NCBI RefSeq assembly: GCF_015218165.1
Contig: NZ_CP048659.1
Span: forward strand, 3,162,001-3,226,000
DNA: 64,000 nt
Reading direction: 5' to 3'
From: Acinetobacter piscicola
Lineage (GTDB): Bacteria; Pseudomonadota; Gammaproteobacteria; Pseudomonadales; Moraxellaceae
Below, in pieces: positions 1-8,729 of this stretch (positions are counted from its first letter, which is position 1; each line of letters starts with the position of its first letter). The notes beneath the pieces are model-generated. The model was not told where the DNA came from. It worked only from the letters and a program-made list of their open reading frames with translations, and searched no databases. Both the position numbers and the translations under genes were made by a program.

Positions 1-1
1 T

Positions 2-46
2 GGAGGTCGTTTTCAAACATCAAAAGAAAGATCACAATTTCTTTAA
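2..46 (+). other. Possible C-terminal tail of a gene entering from the left
   Basis: Reading frame 2 from the window edge is open for 14 codons (starting Gly-Gly-Arg-Phe-Gln and ending Gln-Phe-Leu) before a TAA. A terminator hairpin follows 23 bases later, which is the layout expected for the end of a plus-strand gene. The piece is too short to name, and chance openness over 14 codons is common. Confidence 0.25.
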
Positions 47-69
47 TTTGAATGAAAACTACAGTGCAT

Positions 70-97
70 AAAAAAGGACTCAATTGAGTCCTTTTTT
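70..97. terminator. Bidirectional intrinsic terminator
   Basis: The perfect stem AAAAAAGGACTC / GAGTCCTTTTTT has an AATT loop and a T-run on both strands. It lies just past the stop of the minus-strand yggT gene and would also end any plus-strand gene coming from the left. Confidence 0.85.
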
Positions 98-113
98 ATT
101 TTCAATTAATAAA

Positions 114-683
114 TTACAAACCTGTTAATAAAACTTTTGCAACTTCATTCATTAGAATTTCAGCAATATACAATGCAAGGAAGGCCAAAATCGGAGAAAG
201 ATCAATCATTCCCATGTTTGGCATAATTTTACGAAATGGGGCTAATAAAGGCTCAGCGAGTTCTTGGATCACTTCAATATAAGGTGAACGAGATTGGGTA
301 AACATCACTACCCAACTTAAAATAATCGTTGCAAAAATTAAATAACGACAGAAGCGAATCAAATCCTGAATCATGGTGACAAAAGTTAAAATCAAAAGAT
401 GTAAAGGGCTATTTGGCATAGCACCTTGCAAATACATGATTCCAAAAATTTTCAATAAATATAGAATAATCAATAATGCCAATGCAGCCGTATTCACACG
501 TCCTTTAGCAACGGTTGGGAAGATGCGACTAAAAACATCTACAATTTTGGTCGCTTTCACTGTAGACAATACAACTGGATTATATGGACTCACCATTGCC
601 AATTGCATTAAAAAACGAAAGAATACAAGCAAAATTGCGACGTTAATAATAATGCCAAAAATCTGCGCAGAATTTGCACCCAT
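114..683 (-). CDS. yggT: YggT family membrane protein
   Basis: This is a 189-residue integral membrane protein of the YggT family (formerly DUF165-type YCF19-like). It has two similar halves, each with paired hydrophobic segments; the C-terminal half carries the family-typical run PLLAPFRKIMP at about residues 146-156. The molecular role is unsettled; family members are linked to osmotic or ion homeostasis and to membrane-protein insertion. It lies directly downstream of proC on the same strand with a gap of about 38 bases, the same proC-yggT pairing seen in many gammaproteobacteria, so the two are probably co-transcribed. The ATG at 683 is the first in frame. The family assignment is firm and the function is not. 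Confidence 0.88.
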   Translation of the reverse strand: MGANSAQIFGIIINVAILLVFFRFLMQLAMVSPYNPVVLSTVKATKIVDVFSRIFPTVAKGRVNTAALALLIILYLLKIFGIMYLQGAMPNSPLHLLILTFVTMIQDLIRFCRYLIFATIILSWVVMFTQSRSPYIEVIQELAEPLLAPFRKIMPNMGMIDLSPILAFLALYIAEILMNEVAKVLLTGL

Positions 684-721
684 ATCGGAATATTCCTAAA
701 TAAAATCAATAATTAAATTAA

Positions 722-1552
722 TTATTTCGTGCTATCACTTAATTCTTGTGCTAACTCTTGACTACGCTTTTGTGCCGCAGCCAAGGCAGTTTGAATATTT
801 TGTGAAATGTGTGCACGATCAAAAACTTCTAATGCCGCTTGTGTTGTACCATTTGGAGAAGTCACATTTTTGCGTAATTCAGCAGGCGTATTTGAGCTAG
901 TAATTGCCATTTGTGCAGCACCCAAAGCCGTTTGTAACGTCAATGCCGTCGCCACTTTTTCATCCAAGCCCATGTTTTTGCCTGCACGAATCATACTTTC
1001 CATCATATAGAAGAAGTACGCAGGACCCGAACCTGAGACCGCAGTGACTGCATCAATTTGTGCTTCAGCACTCACCCAAATGGTTAAACCTGTCGCGGCT
1101 AAAACTTGGCTCGCTAAATCACGATCTTCACGAACAACATTATCTTGTGCAAACAAACCATGTGCACCTGTTTGTACCAATGCAGGCGTATTTGGCATGA
1201 CACGAACAATACGTTCAGACCCTGTTAACGCTGCAATCGTTGCAATTTCAGCACCTGCTACAATCGAAATAATCAGTTTATTTTTAAACAAACCATTTAA
1301 CGGTTTTAGCAAAGCCCCTAACACCTGTGGTTTTACGGCTAAAACAACAACATCTGCATTTTCAATTGCAACAACATTATCATCGGTGACGTGTACATCT
1401 TTCTCTTGTAATAGTTCACGTATTTTTTCTACAGGATCAGACACTGTAATCCGTGTTGCTGGGAGTCCACGGGTAATCAAGCCCCCTATCAGGGCTTGTG
1501 CCATATTGCCACCACCAATGAAAGTAATATTACAATTTAAAGCTGCACTCAT
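722..1552 (-). CDS. proC: Pyrroline-5-carboxylate reductase
   Basis: ProC catalyses the last step of proline synthesis, reducing 1-pyrroline-5-carboxylate with NAD(P)H in the cytosol. The 276-residue length is normal. The N-terminal Rossmann motif FIGGGNMAQALIGG is at about residues 11-24, and the C-terminal P5CR dimerisation domain carries the signature VTSPNGTTQAALEVF near residues 230-244. The ATG at 1552 puts the Rossmann strand at the usual distance from the start. It is followed by yggT and preceded on the same strand by tilS, with a 28-base gap, which suggests one transcription unit running tilS-proC-yggT. Nothing in the sequence is odd. Confidence 0.97.
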   Translation of the reverse strand: MSAALNCNITFIGGGNMAQALIGGLITRGLPATRITVSDPVEKIRELLQEKDVHVTDDNVVAIENADVVVLAVKPQVLGALLKPLNGLFKNKLIISIVAGAEIATIAALTGSERIVRVMPNTPALVQTGAHGLFAQDNVVREDRDLASQVLAATGLTIWVSAEAQIDAVTAVSGSGPAYFFYMMESMIRAGKNMGLDEKVATALTLQTALGAAQMAITSSNTPAELRKNVTSPNGTTQAALEVFDRAHISQNIQTALAAAQKRSQELAQELSDSTK

Positions 1553-1580
1553 GAATTACGCTCGTTTAACTTTTTGCTCG

Positions 1581-2930
1581 CTAAGACATTAAATTTGGCT
1601 GCCAACCATCGACTTCAACATAGTCCGATTGTGCTAACCAAAAACCTTTCGGTGTAAAAACACCAAGCATAACATTATCTATGCTTAATATTTGAATTGT
1701 ATGACGCAACCACGGAAAAATTTGCTGATTTTGGATGGCTTTTTTTAACGGCCATGCCCCAACTCGTCCATACAAATGAATTTTTTCTCCGCCAACGCGA
1801 TATTGCAAAGTCAGATTTGTGTTCAGCAACCTTGCCGATAGACCCATTTTTTCTGTTTGAATCTGAAAATGACCTGCTGCCACAGTCAAATGTTGCCCCA
1901 TTTCATAACAAACTTCTGTCATATTTTGCTCAGGTACTTGCTTACTTGCAAGATAAACCTCAGCAGTTAAACGATATAAAACATTTTGAAATCGTAAATA
2001 ATAAAATTGATTCCAATGCAAGGCAGCTTGGGCATCATTTTTTGAAGCAATCACTTCATGTTGTAATCGTTGCACCATTTCAAAACTCGGACGATAATCG
2101 CCTTCACCTTTCATCCAAACTGATAAAAGCTGTCGTTGCCGTGCTGGTGACAAAGTTACAAATTTTGCTAAATCTAATTGTTCAGCATCGCCACACCATG
2201 CTAAATCTTGCTTTAAAACCTCGTTCAAAATCTCATCAGCATCCTGCATCAATACACTCGTACGCGCCAACGCCTGTTGCATTTTTGGGTAACGGCTTTG
2301 CAAAATATTCCAAAGTTCATGCCTACACCATGCCCGATCATAATGTGTATCGAGATTGGTCGGATCATTCACATAAGGAATATGAGTTTGTTCAACCCAT
2401 TGGCAAATCTGCTCACGACTGATCTCTAAAAGGGGGCGCCAAATCGTCATTTTTTCACGAACATCGACAGGGTGCATCGCAGCCAAACCAGAGACACCTG
2501 CGCCCGAGAGTAAACGTAACATCAACGTTTCTGCTTGATCTTGCTGATGATGGGCAAGTACTAAAATTTCATTGGCTTGTAAATGTTTTAAATAGGCTTG
2601 ATAACGTGCTTCTCGCGCTTGATTTTCAAGATTGCCTTTGGCAACACAAACATTTTCGATAATCGAGGGAATATTTAAAGATTGACATTGTTGAGCAACA
2701 AAATTTCCCCAGTCATCACTCATAGTTTGTAATTGATGATTAATATAAATGGCACGCACCTGTTGAGGACATAGTGCTGCCATTAAATACAACAGCAGCA
2801 TGGAGTCCATGCCGCCGCTGCACCCAATTAAAAATCGGGTATTATTTTGAAATTGCTTAGATTGTTTTAAGAAGCCAGACCTAAATTGTCGCTGCCAAAC
2901 TTCATTAAACGTTGGTAACGTGCTTCGCAT
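1581..2930 (-). CDS. tilS: tRNA(Ile)-lysidine synthase
   Basis: TilS attaches lysine to C34 of the CAU-anticodon isoleucine tRNA, using ATP, so that AUA is read as isoleucine. The PP-loop motif [12 protein letters not shown] is at about residues 37-48, followed by the N-type ATPase core ([15 protein letters not shown]) and a C-terminal substrate-recognition domain; 449 residues is the usual long form. The start at 2930 lies inside the 3' end of accA, a 64-base overlap in another frame. I keep it because the N-terminal block before the PP-loop resembles the leader of Acinetobacter TilS as I remember it. The gene is essential in most bacteria, so the overlap implies translational coupling with accA. 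Confidence 0.94.
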   Translation of the reverse strand: MRSTLPTFNEVWQRQFRSGFLKQSKQFQNNTRFLIGCSGGMDSMLLLYLMAALCPQQVRAIYINHQLQTMSDDWGNFVAQQCQSLNIPSIIENVCVAKGNLENQAREARYQAYLKHLQANEILVLAHHQQDQAETLMLRLLSGAGVSGLAAMHPVDVREKMTIWRPLLEISREQICQWVEQTHIPYVNDPTNLDTHYDRAWCRHELWNILQSRYPKMQQALARTSVLMQDADEILNEVLKQDLAWCGDAEQLDLAKFVTLSPARQRQLLSVWMKGEGDYRPSFEMVQRLQHEVIASKNDAQAALHWNQFYYLRFQNVLYRLTAEVYLASKQVPEQNMTEVCYEMGQHLTVAAGHFQIQTEKMGLSARLLNTNLTLQYRVGGEKIHLYGRVGAWPLKKAIQNQQIFPWLRHTIQILSIDNVMLGVFTPKGFWLAQSDYVEVDGWQPNLMS

Positions 2931-3691
2931 CGCTCGTTAGCATCCATAGTTTGTAATTCATCAAGCGCTTGTTTTAACACATTTTTCAAAGATTCCATCA
3001 CTTCCAATGGATGTAAATGTGCACCTTCGCCTTCATCAACGACATATTCAACAATACCCATTTTTTGCAATTTATCAGCAGTTAATGCCAATGCTTCACT
3101 CGCTTGTTCTGCTTTTTCAGCAGTTTTCCATAAAATCGAAGCACAGCCTTCAGGTGAAATCACTGAATAAATACTATGTGATAACATAATTACACGGTCA
3201 GCAACCCCAATGCCCAATGCACCGCCAGAACCACCTTCACCAAGCACAGTGGCAATGACAGGCACTTTTAAGCTTGAAAGCTGTGCCAAACTCGTTGCAA
3301 TCGCTTCTGCTTGACCACGTTCTTCTGCACCAACACCTGGATATGCACCCATCGTATCAATAAAAGTAAATACAGGTAGATTAAAGCGTTCCGCCATATC
3401 AAGTAAACGCTGTGATTTACGATAGCCCTCAGGATTACACATCCCAAAGTTATGTTGTAATTTTTCACGCGTGCTGCGACCACGATGTTGCCCCACCACC
3501 ATCACAGGTTGACCGTTAAAACGTGCTAAACCACCGACCATTGCACCATCGTCACCATAAAGACGATCGCCATGTAGCGTATCAAATTGTGTAAAAATTT
3601 CGCCTACATAATCCAAAAATTGCGGACGCTCTGGATGACGTGCAATTTGAACCGTTTTCCAAGCTTTAGATTGAGCAGCTTTATTTTTCAT
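2867..3691 (-). CDS. accA: Acetyl-CoA carboxylase carboxyltransferase subunit alpha
   Basis: AccA is the alpha half of the carboxyltransferase that moves the carboxyl group from carboxybiotin to acetyl-CoA to make malonyl-CoA, the first step of fatty acid synthesis. The crotonase-fold core shows [17 protein letters not shown] and [16 protein letters not shown]. An upstream in-frame ATG at 3727 exists, but the start at 3691 ([11 protein letters not shown]) is preferred because it gives 274 residues and the N-terminus usual in the genus. The 3' end overlaps the tilS start. There is no sign of accD nearby, as is normal in gammaproteobacteria. Confidence 0.96.
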   Translation of the reverse strand: MKNKAAQSKAWKTVQIARHPERPQFLDYVGEIFTQFDTLHGDRLYGDDGAMVGGLARFNGQPVMVVGQHRGRSTREKLQHNFGMCNPEGYRKSQRLLDMAERFNLPVFTFIDTMGAYPGVGAEERGQAEAIATSLAQLSSLKVPVIATVLGEGGSGGALGIGVADRVIMLSHSIYSVISPEGCASILWKTAEKAEQASEALALTADKLQKMGIVEYVVDEGEGAHLHPLEVMESLKNVLKQALDELQTMDANERCEARYQRLMKFGSDNLGLAS

Positions 3692-3742
3692 AAGTCGAGT
3701 ATTATCCCTAATTCGCCGATGACTCACACCGAGAAATTTGTG

Positions 3743-5263
3743 TTAATCGATAAACTGTTCCGACTGAATATTCAATTCAATGTCCCAATGCTTAAATTGC
3801 ACTTGCTCATCATGCAAATCGGCAACGAGCAATGGCCATTGTTTGGCATCACCAGAAACGCTGAGTTGCCATTGTTGCTCATTCTGAACTGTTAATTCAA
3901 TGGCAGGAAGCATCTCATCACTACGACTGTGATTCAGTAAAACTGCAAGACGAAGCAATAAACAGAGGTAAATAAGCTTGTATCCACCTACTCTCATCAC
4001 ATCAATTTTACTGTCAGTACGCAATTTTCGACGATGATGAGCGACCAAATGTGACAAATGGTTTTGATCAATTTGTGAAAAACCAGGAATATCTGAATGC
4101 TGTAACAAATACGCACTGTGCTTATGATAACCACTGTGACTGATTGCTAAACCAATTTCATGTAAATATGCAGCACGACGCAATAAATCGCTATCATCAT
4201 TATTTAAATCAAGTGCAACAGCCACACTATCAAATAAATACTGTGCGGTATCAACCACACGCTGTGCTTGTTTTAAGTCTGCGCTATAACGCCCAATCAT
4301 CGCTTGGACACTGCGGTCACGAATATCTTCATGCTGAAAACGACCAAGCAAGTCGTACATTACACCTTCACGCAAAGCACCATCGGAATAGACCAGTTTA
4401 TCGATATTTAAAATTTCAAATACTGCATACAAAATAGCGACACCTGCAGGTAAAACTGCACGACGATCTTCTTTTAAGCCATCAAATTCCATATCTGAAA
4501 CATGTTTATATTTCAGCATTTTATCTTTGAGTTTTTCCAATCCTTCACGTGTCAGATTTTCCTGATCATCACTCCATCCCATATTGACCGTAATCTGACG
4601 ACACGCCTTAATTGTACCGCTCGAACCGACTACCGTGTCCCATCCTGCTGCTTTATATGTATTTGCAATCGAAGATAATTCTTTTCGTGCCGCAACAACA
4701 GCTTTGTCAAAAATTTTAGCGTTGATTTCGCCATCAGGGAAATAAGACTTGGTAAAAGCAACACAACCCATTTGTAAGGATTCTGTATGAATAGGTTCAA
4801 ACTCTTCACCAATAATGAGCTCTGTCGAACCACCGCCAATATCAATCACCAAACGACGACCACTATTCGCCATCGTATGTGAAACACCTAGGTAAATTAA
4901 ACGAGCCTCTTCACGCCCTGCAATAATTTCAATCGGTTTAGGTAAAATTTCTGCGGCTTTTTGAATAAACTCTTGACCATTTTTCGCTTGACGCAATGCA
5001 TTGGTTGCCACAATACGTAAACGATTGGGTTGAACTGAACTTAAACGTCCTACAAATCGTGCTAAACACGCCAAGCCTCGCTGCTGCGCTGCTTCTGTTA
5101 AATTTTTATTTTCATCTAATCCAGCCGCAAGTTGAACTTTTTCTGACATTGATGCGACTTTTTTTACTTCACCATGATCGACACGAGCAATTGCCAAATG
5201 AAAGCTGTTTGACCCCATATCAATGGCAGCAAGTAATTCTTCATCAATTAAAAAATCAGACAT
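3743..5263 (-). CDS. ppx: Exopolyphosphatase (Ppx/GppA family)
   Basis: This 506-residue enzyme releases terminal phosphate from long-chain polyphosphate; some relatives also hydrolyse pppGpp. The actin-like ATPase fold shows AAIDMGSNSFHLAIA near residues 11-25, the phosphate-binding loop VIDIGGGSTELIIG near 139-152, and VGSSGTIKACR. The C-terminal half is an HD-type helical domain (HEIGLAISHSGYHKHSAYLL), as in E. coli Ppx. No ppk is adjacent. A two-repeat PhoB-box-like site lies about 107 bases upstream in the same orientation, suggesting induction by phosphate starvation. GppA is the alternative name; the length and the absence of other clues favour Ppx. Confidence 0.9.
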   Translation of the reverse strand: MSDFLIDEELLAAIDMGSNSFHLAIARVDHGEVKKVASMSEKVQLAAGLDENKNLTEAAQQRGLACLARFVGRLSSVQPNRLRIVATNALRQAKNGQEFIQKAAEILPKPIEIIAGREEARLIYLGVSHTMANSGRRLVIDIGGGSTELIIGEEFEPIHTESLQMGCVAFTKSYFPDGEINAKIFDKAVVAARKELSSIANTYKAAGWDTVVGSSGTIKACRQITVNMGWSDDQENLTREGLEKLKDKMLKYKHVSDMEFDGLKEDRRAVLPAGVAILYAVFEILNIDKLVYSDGALREGVMYDLLGRFQHEDIRDRSVQAMIGRYSADLKQAQRVVDTAQYLFDSVAVALDLNNDDSDLLRRAAYLHEIGLAISHSGYHKHSAYLLQHSDIPGFSQIDQNHLSHLVAHHRRKLRTDSKIDVMRVGGYKLIYLCLLLRLAVLLNHSRSDEMLPAIELTVQNEQQWQLSVSGDAKQWPLLVADLHDEQVQFKHWDIELNIQSEQFID

Positions 5264-5369
5264 TATTCATACAAACTCATTCAGAAGTATGCCTAGATTA
5301 ATTCACCTAAAGACAATTGAAAAGCCATTTATGATGACAATTCACTGAGCCATTATTTTTTCTACATTT

Positions 5370-5387
5370 GTGACAATTGTATGACAA
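5370..5387 (-). promoter_or_regulatory. Candidate PHO box upstream of ppx
   Basis: On the minus strand the sequence reads TTGTCAT ACAA TTGTCAC: two 7-base repeats spaced 4 bases apart, the exact geometry of PhoB-binding PHO boxes (consensus repeat CTGTCAT). It points toward ppx, whose ATG is about 107 bases downstream. A further lone TGACAATT lies near 5335. The match is by eye. Regulation by PhoB is inferred from the site and from the target gene's role. Confidence 0.55.
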
Positions 5388-5539
5388 TTTCAAGCCTCCG
5401 ATTAGGCTTATCGTGAGCATCAATTAGACAAATCCACAATTAAGATCGAAAATTTACCTATTCCCCTACTTTGTAAGAGATGTCTATGTAATACTTATAG
5501 ACATAGATGACATCTTTAAAATATTTTGGAGCAATATCC

Positions 5540-5866
5540 ATGTCAGGCAATATCGTAAACACAACCGATGCCAACTTTGAAGCAGACGTTTTACAATCTG
5601 AAACTCCTGTACTTGTCGATTTTTGGGCAGGTTGGTGTGCACCATGTAAAGCCATTGCACCTGTACTTGAAGTTTTATCTGATGAATACCAAGGTAAAGT
5701 AAAAATCGTTAAAGTTGACGTAACTGCATGTGAAGCAACCGCAGTAAATTATAACATTCGCAACATTCCAGCATTGCTCATGTTTAAAAATGGCGAAGTT
5801 GTAGCACAACAAATCGGTGCGGTACCTAAGTCTAAATTGACTGCATTCATCGACGAAAACATCTAA
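5540..5866 (+). CDS. trxA: Thioredoxin
   Basis: Thioredoxin is the cytosolic disulfide reductase that feeds electrons from thioredoxin reductase to ribonucleotide reductase, PAPS reductase and oxidised proteins. The active site is WCAPC (Cys33 and Cys36). Alanine replaces the canonical glycine between the cysteines, a variant that should tune redox potential only modestly. The cis-proline loop is RNIPALLMF. An in-frame ATG at 5507 would add 11 residues, but a TTGGAGC ribosome-binding site at 5525-5532 fits the ATG at 5540, giving the normal 108 residues. It is divergent from ppx and ends at a strong terminator before rho, so it is probably monocistronic. trxA upstream of rho is conserved gammaproteobacterial gene order. 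Confidence 0.96.
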   Translation: MSGNIVNTTDANFEADVLQSETPVLVDFWAGWCAPCKAIAPVLEVLSDEYQGKVKIVKVDVTACEATAVNYNIRNIPALLMFKNGEVVAQQIGAVPKSKLTAFIDENI

Positions 5867-5894
5867 TTCAGTGTTTAAGCTTTCGTTATTCTTC

Positions 5895-5926
5895 AAAAAT
5901 ACGCTATAAAAATATGGCGTATTTTT
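5895..5926 (+). terminator. Intrinsic terminator after trxA
   Basis: The stem AAAAATACGC / GCGTATTTTT has a 12-base loop and ends in a T-run, starting 28 bases after the trxA stop. Confidence 0.8.
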
Positions 5927-6194
5927 CTTCTATACATTGACAATTTTAAAGTTCTCACTTATATTCCATGCATAAGAAATTTTGGGGTTTATTCCAATTT
6001 CTTACAACACAACACATAAGATCGCCGCTCGGCAACAGAAATTGTTTTACACATTTCTCCTCGAAAGAACTAATTAGATTCTGAGTTTTGTTATTGTGCA
6101 AATACAATTACACTCACCTATTGTACTGCGGGCGACTTTTGCTTCTTTCTATTATCTCTGTGTACCACACATCCTTAAATCAATCTGACCATCT
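5927..6194 (+). promoter_or_regulatory. rho 5' leader, C-rich and G-poor
   Basis: Between the trxA terminator and the rho ATG there is no convincing gene. The last 100 bases or so (about 6090-6194) are rich in C and T and poor in G, with pyrimidine runs such as CTTCTTTCTATTATCTCT, unlike the A-rich spacers elsewhere in the window. Rho is known to repress its own synthesis by terminating in its leader at C-rich, unstructured RNA, so this segment is a plausible rut region. The inference rests on base composition. Confidence 0.4.
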
Positions 6195-7463
6195 ATGAAC
6201 TTAACTGAACTCAAGAAAAAACCGATTGGCGAACTCATTAAGATTGCGGAGTTTATGGGCCTTGAAGGAATGGCTCGTAACCGTAAACAAGACATTATTT
6301 TTGCCATCTTAAAACGCCATGCAATGAATGGCGAAGAAATTTTTGGTGATGGTGTTCTAGAAATTTTGTCTGATGGGTTTGGCTTCTTACGCTCGGCTGC
6401 TGGCTCTTACCTTGCAGGACCAGATGATATCTATGTGAGCCCGTCACAAATTCGCCGTTTTAACCTTAGAACTGGTGACACCATTACTGGTACAATTCGC
6501 CCACCAAAAGAAGGCGAACGCTATTTTGCTTTACTTAAAGTAAATCAAATTAACTATGACACACCTGAGAATTCACGTAATAAAATCTTATTTGAAAACT
6601 TAACACCTTTATTCCCGACTGAACAATTGATCATGGAATTAGGCAATGGTTCAACCGAGGATTTAACCGCACGTGTAGTTGATTTGATCGCACCGATTGG
6701 TAAAGGTCAACGTTCAATCATTGTTGCACCGCCAAAAGCCGGTAAAACAATGTTATTACAAAACATTGCACAATCTATCGTACGTAATAACCCTGAATGC
6801 TTCCTGATCGTTCTTCTCATTGATGAACGTCCTGAAGAAGTCACAGAAATGGAACGTACAGTACGTGGTGAAGTCGTTGCCTCTACATTTGATGAATCAC
6901 CTGCTCGTCATGTACAAGTTGCTGAAATGGTGATTGAAAAAGCAAAACGTCTCGTCGAACATAAAAAAGATGTCGTGATTTTACTTGATTCAATCACGCG
7001 TCTCGCACGTGCCTATAACACGGTTATTCCGTCGTCAGGTAAAGTACTGACAGGTGGTGTAGATGCACATGCTTTAGAGCGTCCAAAACGTTTCTTTGGT
7101 GCGGCACGTAATATTGAAGAAGGTGGCTCTCTCACCATCATTTCTACTGCCTTGATTGAAACAGGCAGTAAAATGGATGAAGTGATCTATGAAGAATTCA
7201 AAGGTACAGGTAACCAAGAGATTACACTTGATCGCCGTATTGCTGAAAAACGCGTCTTCCCTGCAATGAATATCAAAAAATCAGGTACTCGTCGTGAAGA
7301 ACGCTTAATGAGCGAAGAAAATCTACGCAAGGTTTGGATTTTACGTAAACTTTTACATACACAAGATGAATTAGCAGCGATGGAATTCCTACTTGACCGT
7401 ATGAAAGAAACGAAGACCAACGATGATTTCTTTGATCAGATGAAGCGTAAAGCCACTAACTAA
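6195..7463 (+). CDS. rho: Transcription termination factor Rho
   Basis: Rho is the hexameric RNA helicase that ends transcription at rut sites. Its 422 residues match the compact gammaproteobacterial form without a long insertion. In order there are the N-terminal helical domain ([19 protein letters not shown]), the cold-shock-like RNA-binding domain with DGFGFLRS near residues 61-68, the Walker A segment APPKAGKT near 178-185, Walker [17 protein letters not shown], and the R-loop region that follows. The ATG at 6195 gives the exact expected N-terminus. It is transcribed alone between two terminators, with a C-rich leader that suggests autoregulation. Confidence 0.98.
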   Translation: MNLTELKKKPIGELIKIAEFMGLEGMARNRKQDIIFAILKRHAMNGEEIFGDGVLEILSDGFGFLRSAAGSYLAGPDDIYVSPSQIRRFNLRTGDTITGTIRPPKEGERYFALLKVNQINYDTPENSRNKILFENLTPLFPTEQLIMELGNGSTEDLTARVVDLIAPIGKGQRSIIVAPPKAGKTMLLQNIAQSIVRNNPECFLIVLLIDERPEEVTEMERTVRGEVVASTFDESPARHVQVAEMVIEKAKRLVEHKKDVVILLDSITRLARAYNTVIPSSGKVLTGGVDAHALERPKRFFGAARNIEEGGSLTIISTALIETGSKMDEVIYEEFKGTGNQEITLDRRIAEKRVFPAMNIKKSGTRREERLMSEENLRKVWILRKLLHTQDELAAMEFLLDRMKETKTNDDFFDQMKRKATN

Positions 7464-7481
7464 AATTTTATTTATCTTAAG

Positions 7482-7510
7482 AAGGCTATCTATAACGATA
7501 GCCTTTTTAT
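7482..7510 (+). terminator. Intrinsic terminator after rho
   Basis: The perfect 9-bp stem AAGGCTATC / GATAGCCTT has a 6-base loop and is followed by TTTATTT. It lies 18 bases after the rho stop. The rest of 7511-7712 is AT-rich, and I see no gene or RNA in it. Confidence 0.85.
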
Positions 7511-7712
7511 TTGGTTGACTTTATTTACATAAAATTACACATACCATTATAGATTGTTAATATGTATTACAAGCTATTGAATATTAATATTTTTAAATAT
7601 TAATCCTTATATTTTTTAAGCAGTTAGATAGCAATAAACCAATATAAACGCTCAAATTAATTGTAAATACCTGTTAAAAAAACGTCATTTTCTAGTCATT
7701 TTTGCCATTTTT

Positions 7713-7741
7713 TTGATTTTGGGCAGTAGCAATTCTAAATG
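7713..7741 (+). promoter_or_regulatory. Candidate sigma-70 promoter for the Ala-rich lipoprotein
   Basis: TTGATT (7713-7718) and TAAATG (7736-7741) are separated by 17 bases, which would give a leader of roughly 95 bases before the ATG at 7845. Only the spacing is ideal; both hexamers are imperfect. Confidence 0.3.
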
Positions 7742-7844
7742 CGCAGTGATAGCATATTCGCATACCAGTTAGACTGCTATGCACAAAGCAAAAAACAGGC
7801 TAACTTGGGTTTTTTGTCTCAATTTATTTTATGAGAGTGATGCC

Positions 7845-8114
7845 ATGTTATTCAAAAAAATCGCTATTGCTGCTGCAGTTGCTACTACTTTAGCTTTCGT
7901 TGGTTGTGCTAAAAAAACTGAAGAAGCTGCTGCTGACGCAAACGCTGCTGCTTCTCAAGCTGTAGAAGCTGCTTCTGAAGCTACTGCTGCTGCTGACGCT
8001 GCTGCTGCTTCTGCTGCAACTGACGTTGCTGCTGCTTCTGATGCTGCTGCTGACGCTTCTGCTGCTACTGATGCTGCTGCTGACGCTACTGCTGCTGCTT
8101 CTGCTGCACAATAA
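7845..8114 (+). CDS. Small alanine-repeat lipoprotein
   Basis: This 89-residue protein has a lipoprotein signal peptide: MLFKKI, a hydrophobic stretch, then Cys21 preceded by Phe-Val-Gly, an atypical lipobox with Phe at -3. After the cysteine comes KKTEE and then about 65 residues made almost only of Ala with regularly spaced Asp, Ser, Thr and Glu, giving a quasi-repeat of the type AAADA/AAASA. Such alanine periodicity suits an alanine-zipper helix like those of the outer-membrane lipoproteins Lpp and OprI, but there is no C-terminal lysine for murein attachment. An ATG at 7779 is in frame but would bury the signal peptide; GAGAG before 7845 supports the chosen start. The DNA is a run of GCTGCT units that may be prone to slippage. 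The function is inferred only. Confidence 0.8.
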   Translation: MLFKKIAIAAAVATTLAFVGCAKKTEEAAADANAAASQAVEAASEATAAADAAAASAATDVAAASDAAADASAATDAAADATAAASAAQ

Positions 8115-8138
8115 TAATCACTTTAGATTATTATCAGA

Positions 8139-8168
8139 AAAAGAGAACCTTTGGTTCTCTTTTTTTAT
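8139..8168 (+). terminator. Intrinsic terminator after the Ala-rich lipoprotein
   Basis: The stem AAAAGAGAACC / GGTTCTCTTTT has a TTT loop and continues into a long T-run. The AT-rich DNA that follows (about 8169-8385) shows no gene that I can support. Confidence 0.88.
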
Positions 8169-8385
8169 ATCTTAAATTTAAAGATCAGAACCCAAAATAC
8201 TCAATATTCAAAAGTATCAATATCAAAAACCCACTCTTAAGCTATACATATACATATTTTTTAAAAACTTAAACTTTTTCTGAAATCCAATACACTTTTG
8301 AATATAACTGAACAGATAGGGAACCCTCCTACCTTCTTTCCATATCAAACTCAAAAAATTTCAATCAATACTTAACATCTGATAT

Positions 8386-8420
8386 AAAAAAAGCCCTGTC
8401 ATGTATACAGGGCTTTTTTA
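8386..8420. terminator. Terminator after ihfA
   Basis: The stem AAAAAAAGCCCTGT / ACAGGGCTTTTTTA has a short loop and ends just past the minus-strand ihfA stop. The T-runs allow it to work on both strands. Confidence 0.85.
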
Positions 8421-8432
8421 TAATAGAGAAAA

Positions 8433-8729
8433 TTAATCCTCTTGTTCAGTACCAACACGTTGTCTAAATTTCTGACCCGCACGGAAAGTCACAACACGGC
8501 GTGCAGAAATTGGAATCTCTTCCCCAGTTTTTGGATTACGACCAGGGCGCTGACGTTTGTCACGCAATTCAAAATTACCAAATCCTGAAAGTTTCACTTG
8601 TTCGCCAGCAATCAATGCTTGGCTAATTTCATCAAAGAATAACTCAACCATTTGTTTTGCTTCACGACGATTTAAACTCGTAAGCTCACTTAAATGATCA
8701 GCCATTTCTGCTTTTGTTAATGCTGTCAT
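8433..8729 (-). CDS. ihfA: Integration host factor subunit alpha
   Basis: IHF-alpha pairs with IHF-beta to bend DNA sharply at specific sites in recombination, replication and sigma-54 transcription. It is a 98-residue HU/IHF fold with the beta-arm segment [12 protein letters not shown], whose proline intercalates into DNA, and a basic C-terminal part. The ATG overlaps the pheT stop as ATGA, so translation is coupled to pheT. This pheS-pheT-ihfA order is the classical gammaproteobacterial arrangement and favours ihfA over ihfB or hupB. Confidence 0.96.
   Translation of the reverse strand: MTALTKAEMADHLSELTSLNRREAKQMVELFFDEISQALIAGEQVKLSGFGNFELRDKRQRPGRNPKTGEEIPISARRVVTFRAGQKFRQRVGTEQED

Noticed and set aside
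7890..8111. Serine-rich reading frame opposite the Ala-rich lipoprotein
   Set aside because: It is the complement of the GCT repeat read on the other strand; it has no ribosome-binding site and no sensible composition.
8139..8420. The two terminator hairpins read as a possible small RNA between them
   Set aside because: Each hairpin is explained by its neighbouring gene (lipoprotein and ihfA), and no promoter was found between them.
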